Origin: Dallia pectoralis
Taxonomy: Eukaryota; Chordata; Actinopteri; Esociformes; Umbridae
Direction: 5' to 3'
DNA length: 64,000 bases
Assembly (NCBI GenBank): GCA_029465975.1
Contig: CM055736.1
Location: forward strand, 12,025,205 to 12,089,204
Shown: positions 51,606-63,017 of the stretch, piece after piece
Numbering within the stretch: the first letter of the stretch is position 1
How the letters are laid out: each line of letters begins with the position of its first letter
Notes under the pieces: generated by a model
The model's input: the letters and a program-made list of their open reading frames with translations, nothing else
Databases searched by the model: none
Told to the model about the DNA's origin: nothing
Position numbers and translations under genes: made by a program

Positions 51606-51620
51606 TTAACAGCACCGCAT
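51606..51620 (-). other. Upstream ORF in PAWR 5' UTR (4 codons)
   Basis: ATG CGG TGC TGT TAA, a minimal upstream frame in favourable context (GAA ATG C). It lies in the predicted exon 2 leader. Confidence 0.55.
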
Positions 51621-51656
51621 TTCTCCAAACGTCTAAGCAGCTGGTTCACAGGTAGC

Positions 51657-51926
51657 CTGGAGGAGAATTAGACTGAATTTATATGAAATATAACTTCTAA
51701 GCGTGTGAACTCGTCGCATTGAAGGTCGAACTAAAGTTGCTTTTACAAAGTGTGCCACTGAACCAACAGACGTACAGAGTCAGGGGTAAATATGTCACAA
51801 AAACGGCAAAAACATATAGAAGTTGCCATGCCAATAATATGTGACAAAGTTACTTATTAGAAAGAAAACGCTGGCCTGAACATTTCACACAGTTTTTTTT
51901 AACAGGGTGATTTAAGTAAAACTCAC
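51657..51926 (-). other. PAWR: PAWR intron 1 (predicted, 270 bp)
   Basis: Bounded by a GTGAGT donor at 51,926-51,921 and the TTCTCCTCCAG acceptor near 51,657. Both are good consensus sites on the minus strand in the right order. There is no coding constraint to confirm it. Confidence 0.5.
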
Positions 51927-52060
51927 CTGCTCTTTCGCAGTAATTTCGGTTTTCAGGTGAATAGGCTACTGCAGGAATATGAATCGCTGTCTCCTTCCTA
52001 CAAGTTCATTCGACTTTGTAACACTCAACCCAGGGAACAGTGCGTTGGGCTCAACCCCCC
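51927..52060 (-). other. PAWR: PAWR non-coding exon 1 and promoter region (5' end undefined)
   Basis: The minus strand reads CGAAAGAGCAG|GTGAGT with the exon ending at 51,927. The right limit given is arbitrary since no TATA box or clear start site can be assigned. A run of nine or ten C on the plus strand lies near 52,055-52,063. The promoter should lie in roughly 51,950-52,450, which is gene-free. Confidence 0.4.
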
Positions 52061-52943
52061 CCCCTACATCTCCGAACCCACACGAAGACTAACGAGTGAA
52101 TACGAAATGAGTTTGAACGAACAGTACTGTAGTCTGCCAATTAACCTCAATATTGCAACAGATTGTTTCCTTTTGTTTTCCTGTAGGCTACACGTGGGAA
52201 ACAATGTATCGGATAAATCATATAGAGATCAATATAAAATATCGTTAGGCTGTATTAGCCCTATATATCGTAATATTATGTGGTGCAGGAACATTCCTTT
52301 CCGAAAAAGTTCGTTGCTGATGCTCCCACGCGAATCCCAGCAAAAGCCTCCTTAAATGAGTCACCCAGCCCAAGGGCACTTCGACTCGAACCCTACTTAT
52401 GCCTGAATAACAAGACAGGCGTACCGACCAATCCACTTCCAACCACAACATTGTGTACTATGTGAACGTGTAGGGAGGTTGTATAGTTATTTCTATCATT
52501 TCCACATCGACTGGTTAAAAAGGACAACATGAGCCTGTCAGACTGTTTCTGGTAACATGGTCTGCTGATTGTTGATGTGGGAGCACTGGAGCAATGTGCA
52601 GAAGTATTTGAAGCTGGTGCCTTTGTTATTAACCGTGGTGACTGAGCTTTGAAGTGAATGTGGGTGGGGTTGTCAAAAATAGTAAGTTGTCAAACTTGTT
52701 TCTGCTTTGGTTGTTTTTATTTTTATGTAACAGTTTGTTATGATACATTTTTTTTAAATATCATTTAAAAAAAAGGTCAAATAATGATTACTACGAATAG
52801 TAATAGCAAACAGTATTATACTTTCTCTAATTGACAATAACGTAATGTGAGCACTTTACTGCATTTCTGATGGTGATTGGGCTACTTCAAAATAACAGTC
52901 CTTATCCATATGGTGTCTTCATTATGTTTTCACCACCTGTATA

Positions 52944-53860
52944 CAGGTGCATATCTCAGAAAATTAGCATATCGTGCAAAAGTTCATTTATTTCAGTAAT
53001 TAAACTTAAAATGTGAAACTAATATATTATATAGACTCATTACATGCAAAGTGAGATATTTCAAGCCTTTATTTGATATAATTTTGATGATTATTGCGTA
53101 CAGCATATGAAAACTCCAAATTAAAAATCTCTGAAAATTAGGATATTACATTATCAATAAAAAAAAGGATTTTAAATACAGAAATGTCAGCCCTCTGAAA
53201 AGTATAATCATGCATATGTACCAGTACTTGGTTTGGGCCCCTTTTGCATGATTTACTGCCTCAATGCGGCGTGGCGTGCATGCTATCAGCCTGTGGTACT
53301 GCTGAGGTGTTATGGAAGACCAGGATGCTTCAATAGCGGCCTTCAACTCTTCTGTATTGTTCGGTCACATGTCTTTCATCTTTCTCTTGGCAGGTCAGGC
53401 GAGTTTGCTGGCCAATTAAACACAGTAATTCCATGGTCATTGAACCAGGTTTTGGTACTTTTGGCAGTGTGGGCAGGTGCCAAGTCCTGCTGCAAAATGA
53501 AGTCAGCATCTCCATAAAGCTTGTCTGCTGAAGGGAGCATAAAGTGCTCTAAAATGTCCTGGTAGACGGCTGCGCTGACTCTGGACTTAATAAAGCACAG
53601 TGGACCAACACCAGCAGATGACATGGCTCCCAAACCAACACAGACTGTGGAAACTTCACACTGGACCTTAGTTTCCAAATGAGATGCAAAATTTGCTCTC
53701 CTCTGAAAATAGGACTTTGGACCACTTTCGCAAAGAAAAGAAAAAAATGTATATATATCAAATAAAGGCTTGAATTATCTCACTTTGCATGTCATGAGTC
53801 TATATAATATATTAGTTTCACCGTGTAAGTTGAATTACTGAAATGAATAAACTTTTGCAG
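52944..53860 (-). mobile_element. Inactive Tc1-like transposon with ~200-bp inverted terminal repeats
   Basis: The left end starts just after a TA with acaggtgcatatctcag... and its first 150 bp are matched in inverse by 53,755-53,859 (gcaaaagttcatttatttca and ctttgcatgtaatgag are shared). The right end stops about 35 bp short of the expected tip. The minus strand carries transposase pieces: a catalytic segment DLAPAHTAKSTKTWFNDHG at about 53,440-53,500, then ANSPDLP broken before the NPIEN glutamate, then SSITPQQYHRLIA and HAKGAQTKY at about 53,225-53,320. The N-terminal DNA-binding half is deleted. A dead, internally deleted copy. Confidence 0.9.
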
Positions 53861-54614
53861 TGTTCAAGGCATACGAGGAAAGGGACACAATAAAGTTGAT
53901 GCTATATGTTCTGTTTCAATTTATTAGGCACTCTTTTTATTGATTGGGTTGGAGAAGGTTCCATTCAGTTCGATTATTTTGTATTTGGTGTCGATCCAGT
54001 TCTCTTTGATTAGAAAGGGTTCAATTAATTAATACGTTTGTTGTTAGTGTGAGTTTAAAATCACACACAGTGATAATGGGAAAATAATGGGTGCTTATTT
54101 CCAGTTCTCTTGCAACATGCTCAGGGAGCTGCCATCATCCTGTGGAGTTTTAGTGCCATTACATTCGGTCCATACGTTTAATGATCCCTGTTTAAGGTCC
54201 GATTTCTGTAGCAGTATTGTGATGCAGGTGCAAACATACTGATTGACACTACTAGCGCTACTCCAATTTGTATGTTACTGATCCGATACCCCTTCAAGGC
54301 TCCTTGACTGGGTCCATCCGTCCAGCGGTTCTTGCCCAGGACAAGCGGAAGTATCCCACTCCCTTGTCGTCCTTGGGTTTAAATGCATGTTTGGACCTCA
54401 TTTCATGCTGTGATAATGGCTCCATAACTTAGACATGTTAGTGCGTAATATTACTGTGTGTTCTGGACTGTAGCTGCAGGAGGCTATGAGTCTGTTTCCC
54501 AGGGATGAAATAGTGTTTAGGCAACATCATCAATACCCAGATATCTCGATAAGGAAAATGTAGCCATGATCAGGTTTGGAAAGCATTCTAGTTTATAATA
54601 TTTAATGTTTATAA

Positions 54615-55012
54615 TGGTAGGCTGGTCAATACATCCACTGTAAGATCAGTCAATGTGGTAGGCTGGTCAATACATCCACTGTTAGATCAATTAAGGTGGT
54701 AGGCTGGTCAATACATCCACTGTTAGATCAATCAAGGTGGTAGGCTGGTCAATACATCCACTGTTAGATCAATTAAGGTGGTAGGCTGGTCAATACATCC
54801 ACTGTTAGATCAATTAAGGTGGTAGGCTGGTCAATACATCCACTGTTAGATCAATTAAGGTGGTAGGCTGGTCAATACATCCACTGAAAGATCAATCAAG
54901 ATGGTAGGCTGGTCAATACATCCACTGTAAGATCAATCAAGGTGGTAGGCTGGTCAATACATCCACTGTTAGATCAATTAAGGTGGTAGGCAGGTCAATA
55001 CATTTCAGTAAA
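54615..55012. repeat. 41-bp minisatellite, about 10 copies
   Basis: Units of tggtaggctggtcaatacat then ccactgttagatcaattaag and g. Changes are few (taaga, gaaag, atcaatcaag variants). Confidence 0.95.
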
Positions 55013-57196
55013 AAATGTCTGGGATAAAAAAATGCATGAGCAACCAATGTGATAAAACCATAGCAACATTAGGTGTGGATTGGTGTTCAACCCAAAAAAT
55101 TAACTGTGTTAAAAAGATCAAATAAAGTTTTATGATAAAAGACATAGCACATACAGTATAAATACTTCCTACTTACCTTACCATGTGACCTGACCAGGCA
55201 TGAAAAGTTTCAGACCTCAAAAAAACGATGTAACTACATATTAAATCATAATTTGTGCATATTCTACCTGAGGCTTACTGTAAGGAGTTACTTTCTTCAA
55301 TTACAAATGGGAGAAAATCCATCATTGCAGATCTTCTGGATCCCTAAAGCAGATGTGTTTTGAGAAAGACCTTTGAACCAAATTTCATGACTTTAGCCCA
55401 AGCTTTAGTTGCATAGTCTAAAAAAAACCAAGTATGTTCAATTGCTTATTATAGAAAACGTATTATTTATCAAAACTGACCATGATGACTGAGAACTGCA
55501 TGTGAAAACTCCATAAAGGACAGTCTTGATTGTGTGGGCAAATTGTGTTGGAGATAAAGGAGAAAAGTACCTGGGTCAGAGTGAGACGCCTTTGTCTAAA
55601 AATAGGAGCTGATCTAAGGCCTGAGGTCAGACAGCTACATATTTGGCATTTTTCTGTCTGCATTTTGGTTAAGCAAAAATTCAAGGGGGCACAGTGGTTG
55701 TGGCTTATGGCCTCTCACTTAATATCAACACAAACCATCAACAAAGTCCCACATTTCCAATAATGCGTTTGACCTGGGGGAGTTCAGTGCCGAGTTGTAT
55801 CTGCGGTGGGTTAAAGACTTTCTGTAAAATCACTCTGGCGTTTTCAATAGAGCCAAATGCCCAGACTGCACAATGGCCAAACATTATCCACAGTTACGAC
55901 GTCGTTTTTTTTCAATTCCATAACTATCCTGAAACCAATAAGGTGGCCGATAAAATCAATACTGATATCCTCGGTTCAGTTTCACCCAACACTTTTTGTG
56001 TTAATCCACTGGTATTAATAGACGTTCACTCAAACTCGAACGCCACGAAAATGTGCATCCCCATTCCTGAGCGCTACTTTCACCAAATGACATCATCCTT
56101 CCTCCCACAGCCATTATGTTGTTGTGTTTACCCTTTGAGTCATGCGGCTAAAGGTGACTACAGCAGGCAATTAGACTCAACACAAACGTAGCCATACGCC
56201 TTACAAATCTTTGTGTGTTTAACACGCCATAAGAGGCGAGTAGGTCTGGGCCCCACAGTGGAATGTACAACATGGCTGAAATGCCCTCTGGAAGAAGTTT
56301 GGCCAAAAGCAAAGGAAGGAAGTGAGGCAGAGACAGACAACAGAGCCCCTGCATGAGACTTCCTGGAGGGAGGAAGACAATCCGAAGCGTTGCTTTTCAC
56401 TTGCGTAATGTATACACGACTCTGCCTTTCCCCATTTAACTGGAACAAGGTGAGTTACCAGATATATCCACTTACCAGATAAGGTCAGGTTGATTCTTGT
56501 ACCTGGCTGTTATAAAAGGCCTAAACTTGAAAGCAACTACAGAGGCCAAGTTTAGCTCATTACATATCAGTGGATCTATACACCTCAGGTGATGTGAACC
56601 CTAACGTCAGATATGAGTAGACCTACAAACCATGTGCCCTCCAACAGGTGTTCATGCTATCAAGCCTCTTGGGAGAATGGCAAGGCACATGCAGACAGCC
56701 CCCCCCACCCTCCAGGGCCAGGCTTTAGTCTCAGTCCCGTTTCCCCAGAGACTCATAATATCGGCTTGATGCCGAATTTGATTTGGTGTTACGGTGCTGC
56801 AGAGTGGATAGTTTGAGATGTCTTGATGTGGCCGTAGTCTCATTACTCACTATAGGACAGATGGCCAGCTGCTGAGGGCTACAGCACAGGGAAAGCCTCA
56901 TTTAATGGCAGGGCTTTTCAGTCAATGAAAATATTGGCGATAATCAGTTTTGGCTCATCTGGTTAACGGCCTGAAAGTGATGGGGTCAGTGATGGGGTCG
57001 GTTACCTCAATTCCTTTACTCGGAGTCTGGCGGTCGGCTGCAGCAGCCAGGATAGAATTAGGACTTCCTGTATGACACCTTCATGAGGAGTGTAAATGGT
57101 CCCAATGGCAACTCCCATTATGCTGTTATCCAACCATCCTGCTGAATGTGGGAAACGACAGAAGGAAAAGAAACAGATACAAGAGAGAGAGAGATA

Positions 57197-57221
57197 CGCA
57201 CACACACACACACACACACAC
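57197..57221. repeat. (CA)n microsatellite
   Basis: A short CA run of about 11 units just left of the MITE flank. Confidence 0.9.
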
Positions 57222-57241
57222 CTCTTACAGTGCACACTCTT

Positions 57242-57522
57242 AAGCCTGTTTTATGCTTCTGCGTCGAGTCGACGGCGTACCCTCTCCGACCCCTCTGCGT
57301 CAACGCGAACCCCTCTCCGACACTTACGCCGTAGCTCGACGTGCACCTTCAAAAAATTGTAACTACGCGTCGAGACGACGCAGACCACAAGGGCTGTGAT
57401 TGGTCAGATTATACATCTGGTGGTGAAATGCAACCCGACGCAGAACCATAAAACAGCCACAACGCCGTAGGAGTGACGGCGTAGCTACGCCGTAGAGTTG
57501 ACGCAGAAGCATAATGAGGCCT
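57242..57522. mobile_element. 281-bp MITE with inverted repeats, flanked by a 17-bp direct repeat
   Basis: The left end (aagcctgttttatgcttctg, then cgtcgagtcgacggcgta) and the reverse complement of the right end (ggcctcattatgcttctgcg, then tcaactctacggcgtag) form imperfect terminal inverted repeats of about 37 bp. The inside is CpG-rich with several gacg/cgtc and tacgccgta palindromes and has no coding capacity. ttacagtgcacactctt is present at 57,225-57,241 and again at 57,523-57,539, directly at both ends. Palindromic acggcgtagctacgccgt inside is characteristic of a fish MITE group, but I cannot name the superfamily with confidence. Confidence 0.8.
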
Positions 57523-58670
57523 TTACAGTGCACACTCTTCTGAACACTTCCAAAGTCAGGTTCTGTTAATTGATCCAATCAACATAGCATTTGCGTTAAA
57601 TACATCCAAAGTGTCTGAATAGACCAATCAAAATGAAAAGCACAGCCCAGTCATCTGTCGCAGTCCTGTTGATCGGTGGAGCAAAGGGTCTTTGTTCACC
57701 CAGCGTGTCTGATTGGGCCAGCCCATTGCTTTGTGCTCGCCTGTCAGCCTACAGAAAACCCCTGCAACTTCAGCACAGGGTTGCAGAAAAAAAAAACAGA
57801 GGAGTCCACAATGATGGGATCAGTTTAGTTATGACAGGAGCTGCGGATATCCAATTCCTCTCTGGAAAGGACATCATTTTACGGCAGAGCTGTTTGGAAG
57901 CGGTCTCCAATCGTGCCATTTTTGACGCTACATGAAAGCTCCTGGTGAAACTTTTTGTAGATCGTTGAGCATCACCGAGCGATTAGATGAGTTGTGAGCT
58001 GAAGGTTTCAACTAACTAACTATCAGGTGAATTAGGCACATAGGTCCAACGATCATAAATGTTACAGAAACATTTTGCCCAAGACCATAGCCGGACCTAG
58101 CGGATACAAATAAAAAAATATTACTAAACCAAGTTGCCAGAATATTTTAGAACCAAAACATGTAATGACATAATACCACAAATGTTTTGATTCAGGTCAA
58201 GATTCTAGCAGCCACATTTTGATGTAGTTGACATTTGTGTCTTAGCCTTTGAATACCAATGCAGAGTTAAAAGTTTGACTTTTTCCTACGAATTTGCATA
58301 TAAATTCGGCCATATAAAAGTCACTTTTGTCAATATTTAAAGACCAGTTTCACAAAAGTATTTAAGCGTGTCAGTATTTGGTCACACATCTTTTGCATGC
58401 AATAACAGCTTGTCCACCTTATATTCCGAAAGCGTCAGTAACCCATTTCATCCCCTGGGTGGCGCCACCAGAATAATTAACTTGGTGGAAAAGATTGTTA
58501 GAAACTGAAAATGTTTATAACAACCATGTTACAGTTTATCCTCTAGAAGTAGTTTGTGGTCCAAATCCCAGCACGTACAAAAAAAAATCTGTCCTGGTCT
58601 GACATGAATCTCTACTCAAAGCAACCAGGTCATATCCACTACACGTAACAAAGGAGAAAAATAAAAACAC

Positions 58671-60360
58671 AAGCCTTACAATGTACAAGTTTATTTTTAA
58701 TTAACTCTTCAGTGGTTGGTAGTCACAGCACAGCTCACATGTATGAAGCCACACCTATTTTACAAGAGGATGGGAAATTGCAAAATAAAAAAAATTAAAA
58801 TCTAAAGCAAAGGAGGAGATGGCCAACAGTCCAACAGCAACTTTTTCCCTTTACTACAGTATTCTTAAAAGGCCACTGAAATGCATAAAATGTGTTTGAT
58901 GCATGGACTTTATAGAAGGGGGCTGACATCAAAGACTCCTCGCATGGCATTTTGACAGTGCATGTAGACATCGTAAAAAGAACTGGGTTAGCAATACCTA
59001 CGCTCGTTTAGTGACATCACCTTGGCTAATACGAAAGCTTCCGAAAAGAAAAAAAACAAAACAAAAAAACAGCGCTCGCCCAAAGATACTGAATACAACG
59101 TATGAAATGTAGTGAAGCAATAACATTATTTGTATCTCACATTTACAGTGAACACTTAAAACCGGAAAGAAAAAAAGCACTGAACACTGCCAGCCATTCC
59201 CTTTAGGAGAGAGGCCCTACTGTAATCCAATGCCTTAGACTATAAATGAAGAAAATAGTTAAAACACACATTTTTTCCTCTGAAGTTCGTATATTTTTAA
59301 TAGTAACAGACGGGAACCATAAATGCATGCCATGTGCTGGTCTCAAACAATACATACAGGTATATACAGCATCAGTCAGTACCTGCTAAAACGAAGTGAG
59401 GAGTACAGAGTATAAACCAACGACTACACTACAAACTTAAAAAAAAGAAAGCAGGATCTGGTTCAGGGGCCGAGGGGGGGGAGGTGAGCAACAGGAAGGA
59501 GGAGGAGTAAAAATCCTACTAGTGATGGACTCATCGTTAAAGCATTTTTATAAGAAATAAATGCATATTGCACATACAGTGAAAGCTTAAATTCCACTAG
59601 GTCCACCGGTTCTGTGAAGCAATAATCCCATTTCCCTCTGAGGGAGACACAAAGGTTGAGAAATGGAAAAGGGGCTGGGTGGCGTGGGTGCACGTGCACG
59701 TGGGGTGTGCCTGCGGGGGGAAGGGGTGTAGGTTGGAAGGGGTTGGCGCACCAAGACCGCGTGAAGTAAGGAAGTCTTCTGCTGAGAGACAGAGCATCCA
59801 AAAACGGGGCTGGACTTCGGGCACTTAGGGAAAGGAGAGAGGGTGTGTGAGTGTGTGTGTGTGTGTGTGTGTGGGGGGGGGTGCAGGGGTTCAGAAAGGA
59901 GGAAATGCAAACCGCAAAACCCTTCTATGCAGGAACAGGAACAAAAACAAAGTAGTAGGTTTCGTGGCACAAATAAAATCAGGTGTCGAGTAACTGTTCA
60001 TCTGTGACAGCCAAGATTTGATGCAAGTGTTTTTTTTATGTACAACTAAGGCGTATTGGTTAAATAGTCGAGGCTTCCCCGCCCGCCCGCGAACGCTTTG
60101 ACATGCCGCTTACGACCCTGTCCCAAGCCAACGTGAACTCACTGTTCCATACGGAGAGCAGCCACGGGTTAAAGTGGATAATGGCTCCATGGAGCGAGGA
60201 TGGAAATGATGCTGTGGTGGAGAACAGGCGTGAGGAAGAGGAGGGCTAATGGGGGAGGAGAGAGTCTTCATCTTGGTGATGAGCATTGCAATTAATACCG
60301 AAATGTGCAATTCCATTAGTCACTGCCATGGGGGGAGTGTGCGAGGAAGAGGGGCCTGTT
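58671..60360 (-). other. PPP1R12A: PPP1R12A 3' UTR (distal terminal exon)
   Basis: Sequence following the stop codon of the distal terminal exon, about 1.7 kb long, up to the first good poly(A) signal. It contains a C-run followed by a CA run on the transcript strand (59,848-59,882). No coding sequence. The end is inferred from the AATAAA position. Confidence 0.6.
58690..58695 (-). terminator. Poly(A) signal AATAAA, distal PPP1R12A exon
   Basis: tttatt on the plus strand is AATAAA in the transcript. It is the first canonical signal I find downstream of the distal stop codon. Cleavage would fall near 58,670-58,680. Confidence 0.6.
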
Positions 60361-60447
60361 CTACTTGGAGAGCTTGCTAATGACTCGAATGAGAGCTCCG
60401 TTCTCATCCTTTAGTCTCTGGTTGTCGGCTTTCAAGTCCGGTAGCGT
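60361..60447 (-). CDS. PPP1R12A: PPP1R12A distal terminal exon (canonical leucine zipper end)
   Basis: This exon encodes the C-terminal leucine zipper of the myosin phosphatase targeting subunit MYPT1, which anchors the PP1 catalytic subunit to myosin; the zipper binds cGMP-dependent protein kinase I-alpha. The 28 residues start TLPDLKADNQ, continue RLKDENGALIRV and end ISKLSK-stop, essentially the canonical vertebrate end. Leucines at exon residues 5, 12, 19 and 26 form a perfect heptad. The acceptor is CTTCTCTTCCAG before 60,447, phase 0, and it joins the EEELK end of the exon at 62,967. Upstream exons lie off the right edge. The closely related PPP1R12B and C share this tail, but synteny with PAWR favours PPP1R12A. 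Confidence 0.93.
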   Translation of the reverse strand, partial: TLPDLKADNQRLKDENGALIRVISKLSK

Positions 60448-61741
60448 CTGGAAGAGAAGAGACGGAAACAGGCTTAGAGCTAAAGCATGTAAAAACTGTC
60501 CCAGGAACTGTTAATTGCACCAGCATTAGCAACTCTGATGAGTCACTGTGTCTCATCAACCAGGTGTCCCTGTTATTTGTCAGTGTCGGAATGGAGCAGG
60601 CACACCCAATTCTGCATAAAGAGCCATGCAGAACAAAAGGCTGTCTCACTGGCAGCCAGGAAACCCCCGTTCAAACACACACAGCACAGCAGCACAAACC
60701 CCACCCGGGCTTGTGTGGTCGACGCAAACAGGGCCAAAAATTAAAGGAGCACAATTCAAACGTACGCAACGTCAAATCCTGTCTTGGCGTCCCTTCTGGA
60801 TGTGGAGTGTGGGGACTTTGTGAGGCAGACTTACCGTTCACTTAAGTTTAGGTTGGATTAATCTAAACAGAGCCGGTGCCAACCCAGCCCTGGCCTTAAA
60901 AAGACTTCCAATTACTGTTCTTCTCGTGTAAGAAGATAAAGTATAACCGTTAACTAGGCGACAGACTCACAGCACACCACAGCACGTTAACCAGAGAGCG
61001 TGTGTACAGTCTAAAATATCATCAAAGCACTATGCCACACGGAGATAACCTACCGCTGTAACTATTATTTAATCAATATTCATACTTGTGGATTAAAGTG
61101 TTCAAAATGTTTACGCAACATATTTAAAAAACTACCGTATATTACAATTTAAAGGTGCATTTCATTTCCTTATTTAACGTTATGTCATTTAACACGGTGG
61201 GCGGTCTACACCCACATTCGACCACAACTGAACTAGACGGATCAACAGCAAAACCTGCAACTGTTCAATACGAACCCACACAACATGGTTACAATAAACC
61301 AATACAACCTCCGATGTTATGTAACGAACAGCGAATCATAAGCACTAAGACAGACAAACACTTCTACGTCGCACTTCCCATGGGAAGATTATTATCAGAC
61401 CCGGCGGAAACCTACAAACCAAAGGCGTGCTAGATGTCATCTAGAAACGGCACATTTATTTTGGGTGTGGTAATAGATGGATGACGTGTCGGTCCTCCCT
61501 CAAACAATGTCCGCCGCTATGACGGCAAAAGAAGCCACGTCATGCAAAGAAGCCAGAAACAAGCCAAACTAAACATCACTCCCTGATAAAGGCTTCAAGA
61601 CCGCACACTGGGGGGTAAAGTGGAACAAAGAGGACACTCTCTTTTACAGTACAGCCAAATGTTTAGTCCATAAAGAACTAATGCGGTCGATGTGAACCGG
61701 CTGAAATTAAGAAAACATCCGATAAAAATGTAACACCAGAA
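60448..61741 (-). other. PPP1R12A: PPP1R12A intron before the distal terminal exon
   Basis: About 1.3 kb between the proximal poly(A) signal and the distal exon. A polypyrimidine tract precedes the acceptor. No other gene or repeat is evident. Confidence 0.65.
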
Positions 61742-61747
61742 TTTATT
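61742..61747 (-). terminator. Poly(A) signal AATAAA, proximal PPP1R12A exon
   Basis: tttatt on the plus strand, 243 bases downstream of the proximal stop codon. It would give this alternative last exon a compact 3' UTR (about 61,720-61,989). Confidence 0.6.
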
Positions 61748-61989
61748 TTAAAAATGCCAGCGTAAAATGCCAGCGTATCCCACGCTGCAAGACGTGTGTA
61801 CTGTAAAAGGCGAGTGCCCAGCAACACAGGAAACCCTCCCCAATATGAAAACCAAGGAGCTCTGGGGAGGCAGTGGGTCTCGGGGGTGGAGATTTGGGCG
61901 GCTGGACACCTGCCTGTCTATGGGCGCGGGCGGAGCGCGAATGGAGCATGAGAAGGGTGGGTGTGGGGGTGAGGAACAGTTGGACGGGG

Positions 61990-62130
61990 CTACAGGTCCA
62001 CGGAGGGGGGCAGCTGGCTGCAGGCGGACTGGGAGAGCTTGGCCACCACTCGGGCCAGGGCCCTGTTCTCTGCCTGCAGCCGCTCCTTGACCTGACGGAG
62101 AGTCTGAACCTGCTTAACCTGGGGGAGGTT
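61990..62130 (-). CDS. PPP1R12A: PPP1R12A alternative terminal exon (second leucine zipper)
   Basis: A second possible last exon, encoding 46 residues: NLPQVKQVQTLRQ, VKERLQAENRALARVVAK, LSQSACSQLPPSVDL and then TAG at 61,990. The acceptor is GTTTTCCTGCAG, phase 0, so it can join exactly where the distal exon joins. Leucines at exon residues 11, 18, 25 and 32 form a perfect heptad. NLPQVK aligns with TLPDLK of the distal exon, and AENRALARVVAKLS aligns with DENGALIRVISKLS, which points to an old exon duplication. The last 12 residues are unique and Pro/Ser/Cys-bearing. It has its own poly(A) signal. The sequence is GC-rich. Expression is not shown by sequence, but coding conservation of the heptads and clean signals favour a real exon. 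Confidence 0.8.
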   Translation of the reverse strand, partial: NLPQVKQVQTLRQVKERLQAENRALARVVAKLSQSACSQLPPSVDL

Positions 62131-62966
62131 CTGCAGGAAAACCACAACACAGGAAGAGAGGGGAGAGACAGGGAGGGAGTTAGAAGTGAGTGACAGGGGG
62201 AGAGGAAGAGACAAAGAAGAGAGAGAGGGAGGGAGAGACAGCTAAAGGCAGAGGGAAAGATGTGCACCAATAGGAGGGTAGGGGGTGAAGGACAAGACAA
62301 TTATATAGAAGAGGTAAAGAAGAAGAATCTACAAGAAAGAGAGTTTGTTAGGAAAATGGGACAGAGTTTAGAATGACAAGTTCTTTCCAGGCAGGCTGAC
62401 ATGAAGGAAAGACAGCAATCTAGAGTAGCAGAAGAGAATAGATAACGCAGGATATAATGATATGAACGAGACTGGGTGTCCTATAACCTAGAGACGAACA
62501 CAACTCAATGATGGCTTCACTGAGAAGGAGAAACGCCCGACTGACATGACACATTTAGTTCTCCTGTTCCTGAGAACAACATCCAATCTGACATCTCCAT
62601 GGGTGGAACAGTTTGCACATCGACACAGTCGATTTATAGCGACCCAAAATTTGAGAAATACAAAACACACTCAGACAGAACACATCCTTGCTGAAATTAA
62701 CCAGAGAGCCCGACAGTCTTGACGGTACCAGAGTTTATAAAACGGGACATTTAATTGGGCCATAGACAATGAGCTGCAGCTGTTAAGCAAAAAATAAACA
62801 TAATGTGCAGCAACCATGTTCATTGAAACGTTCGGACCATGTTTATATAGTACAGACAGATCCACAATTCAACATGAATGTTGACTGCTGTCCTTGTCCC
62901 TGACAGCCAGCCACAAACCCACCCAGAACACGACATCCCAGATGGCTTAGTCATTAGTGACAGTAC
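62131..62966 (-). other. PPP1R12A: PPP1R12A intron
   Basis: 836 bp between the internal exon and the proximal terminal exon. It has a GA-rich plus strand (62,150-62,240), which is a CT-rich tract in the transcript ahead of the proximal acceptor. No other features. Confidence 0.75.
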
Positions 62967-63017
62967 CTTAAGTTCCTCCTCCATCTCAGAGATCTTCCTT
63001 TCTAGAGCTCTTCTTTC
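62967..63017 (-). CDS. PPP1R12A: PPP1R12A internal exon (coiled coil before the zipper)
   Basis: A 51-bp exon encoding ERRALERKISEMEEELK, 17 residues of the C-terminal coiled coil of MYPT-family proteins; mammalian family members have LERKISEMEEELK here. Acceptor CTGGCTGCAG at 63,019-63,018 and donor AAG|GTACTG, both phase 0. It can splice to either terminal exon. The ERRALERK start resembles PPP1R12B more than the usual MYPT1 KELERK, but neighbourhood supports PPP1R12A. Confidence 0.92.

Larger units (their letters stand above)
51508..51656 (-). other. PAWR: PAWR exon 2, 5' untranslated part
   Basis: Upstream of the ATG there is a plausible acceptor TCTAATTCTCCTCCAG ending at about 51,657, which would start exon 2 at 51,656. 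Mammalian PAWR also has its start codon in exon 2 after a non-coding exon 1. Two short upstream open frames lie here. The boundary is predicted, not proven. Confidence 0.6.
52061..58670. other. PPP1R12A-PAWR intergenic region
   Basis: About 6.6 kb separating the two tandem minus-strand genes. It contains a Tc1 remnant (52,944-53,860), a 41-bp minisatellite (54,615-55,012) and a MITE (57,242-57,522) with a CA run before it (57,197-57,221). In the stretches 53,870-54,610, 55,020-57,190 and 57,545-58,670 I see no gene. ggtcacacatcttttgcatg at 58,380-58,400 and nearby looks like another very decayed DNA-transposon end. Confidence 0.7.

Noticed and set aside
51164..51655. 163-codon plus-strand frame over PAWR exon 2
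   Set aside because: Antisense shadow of a GC-rich coding exon; no own signals.
61743..62300. 185-codon minus-strand frame overlapping the proximal PPP1R12A exon
   Set aside because: It is in a different frame from the zipper-coding exon and consists of low-complexity Pro/Ser/Leu sequence from a CT-rich tract.
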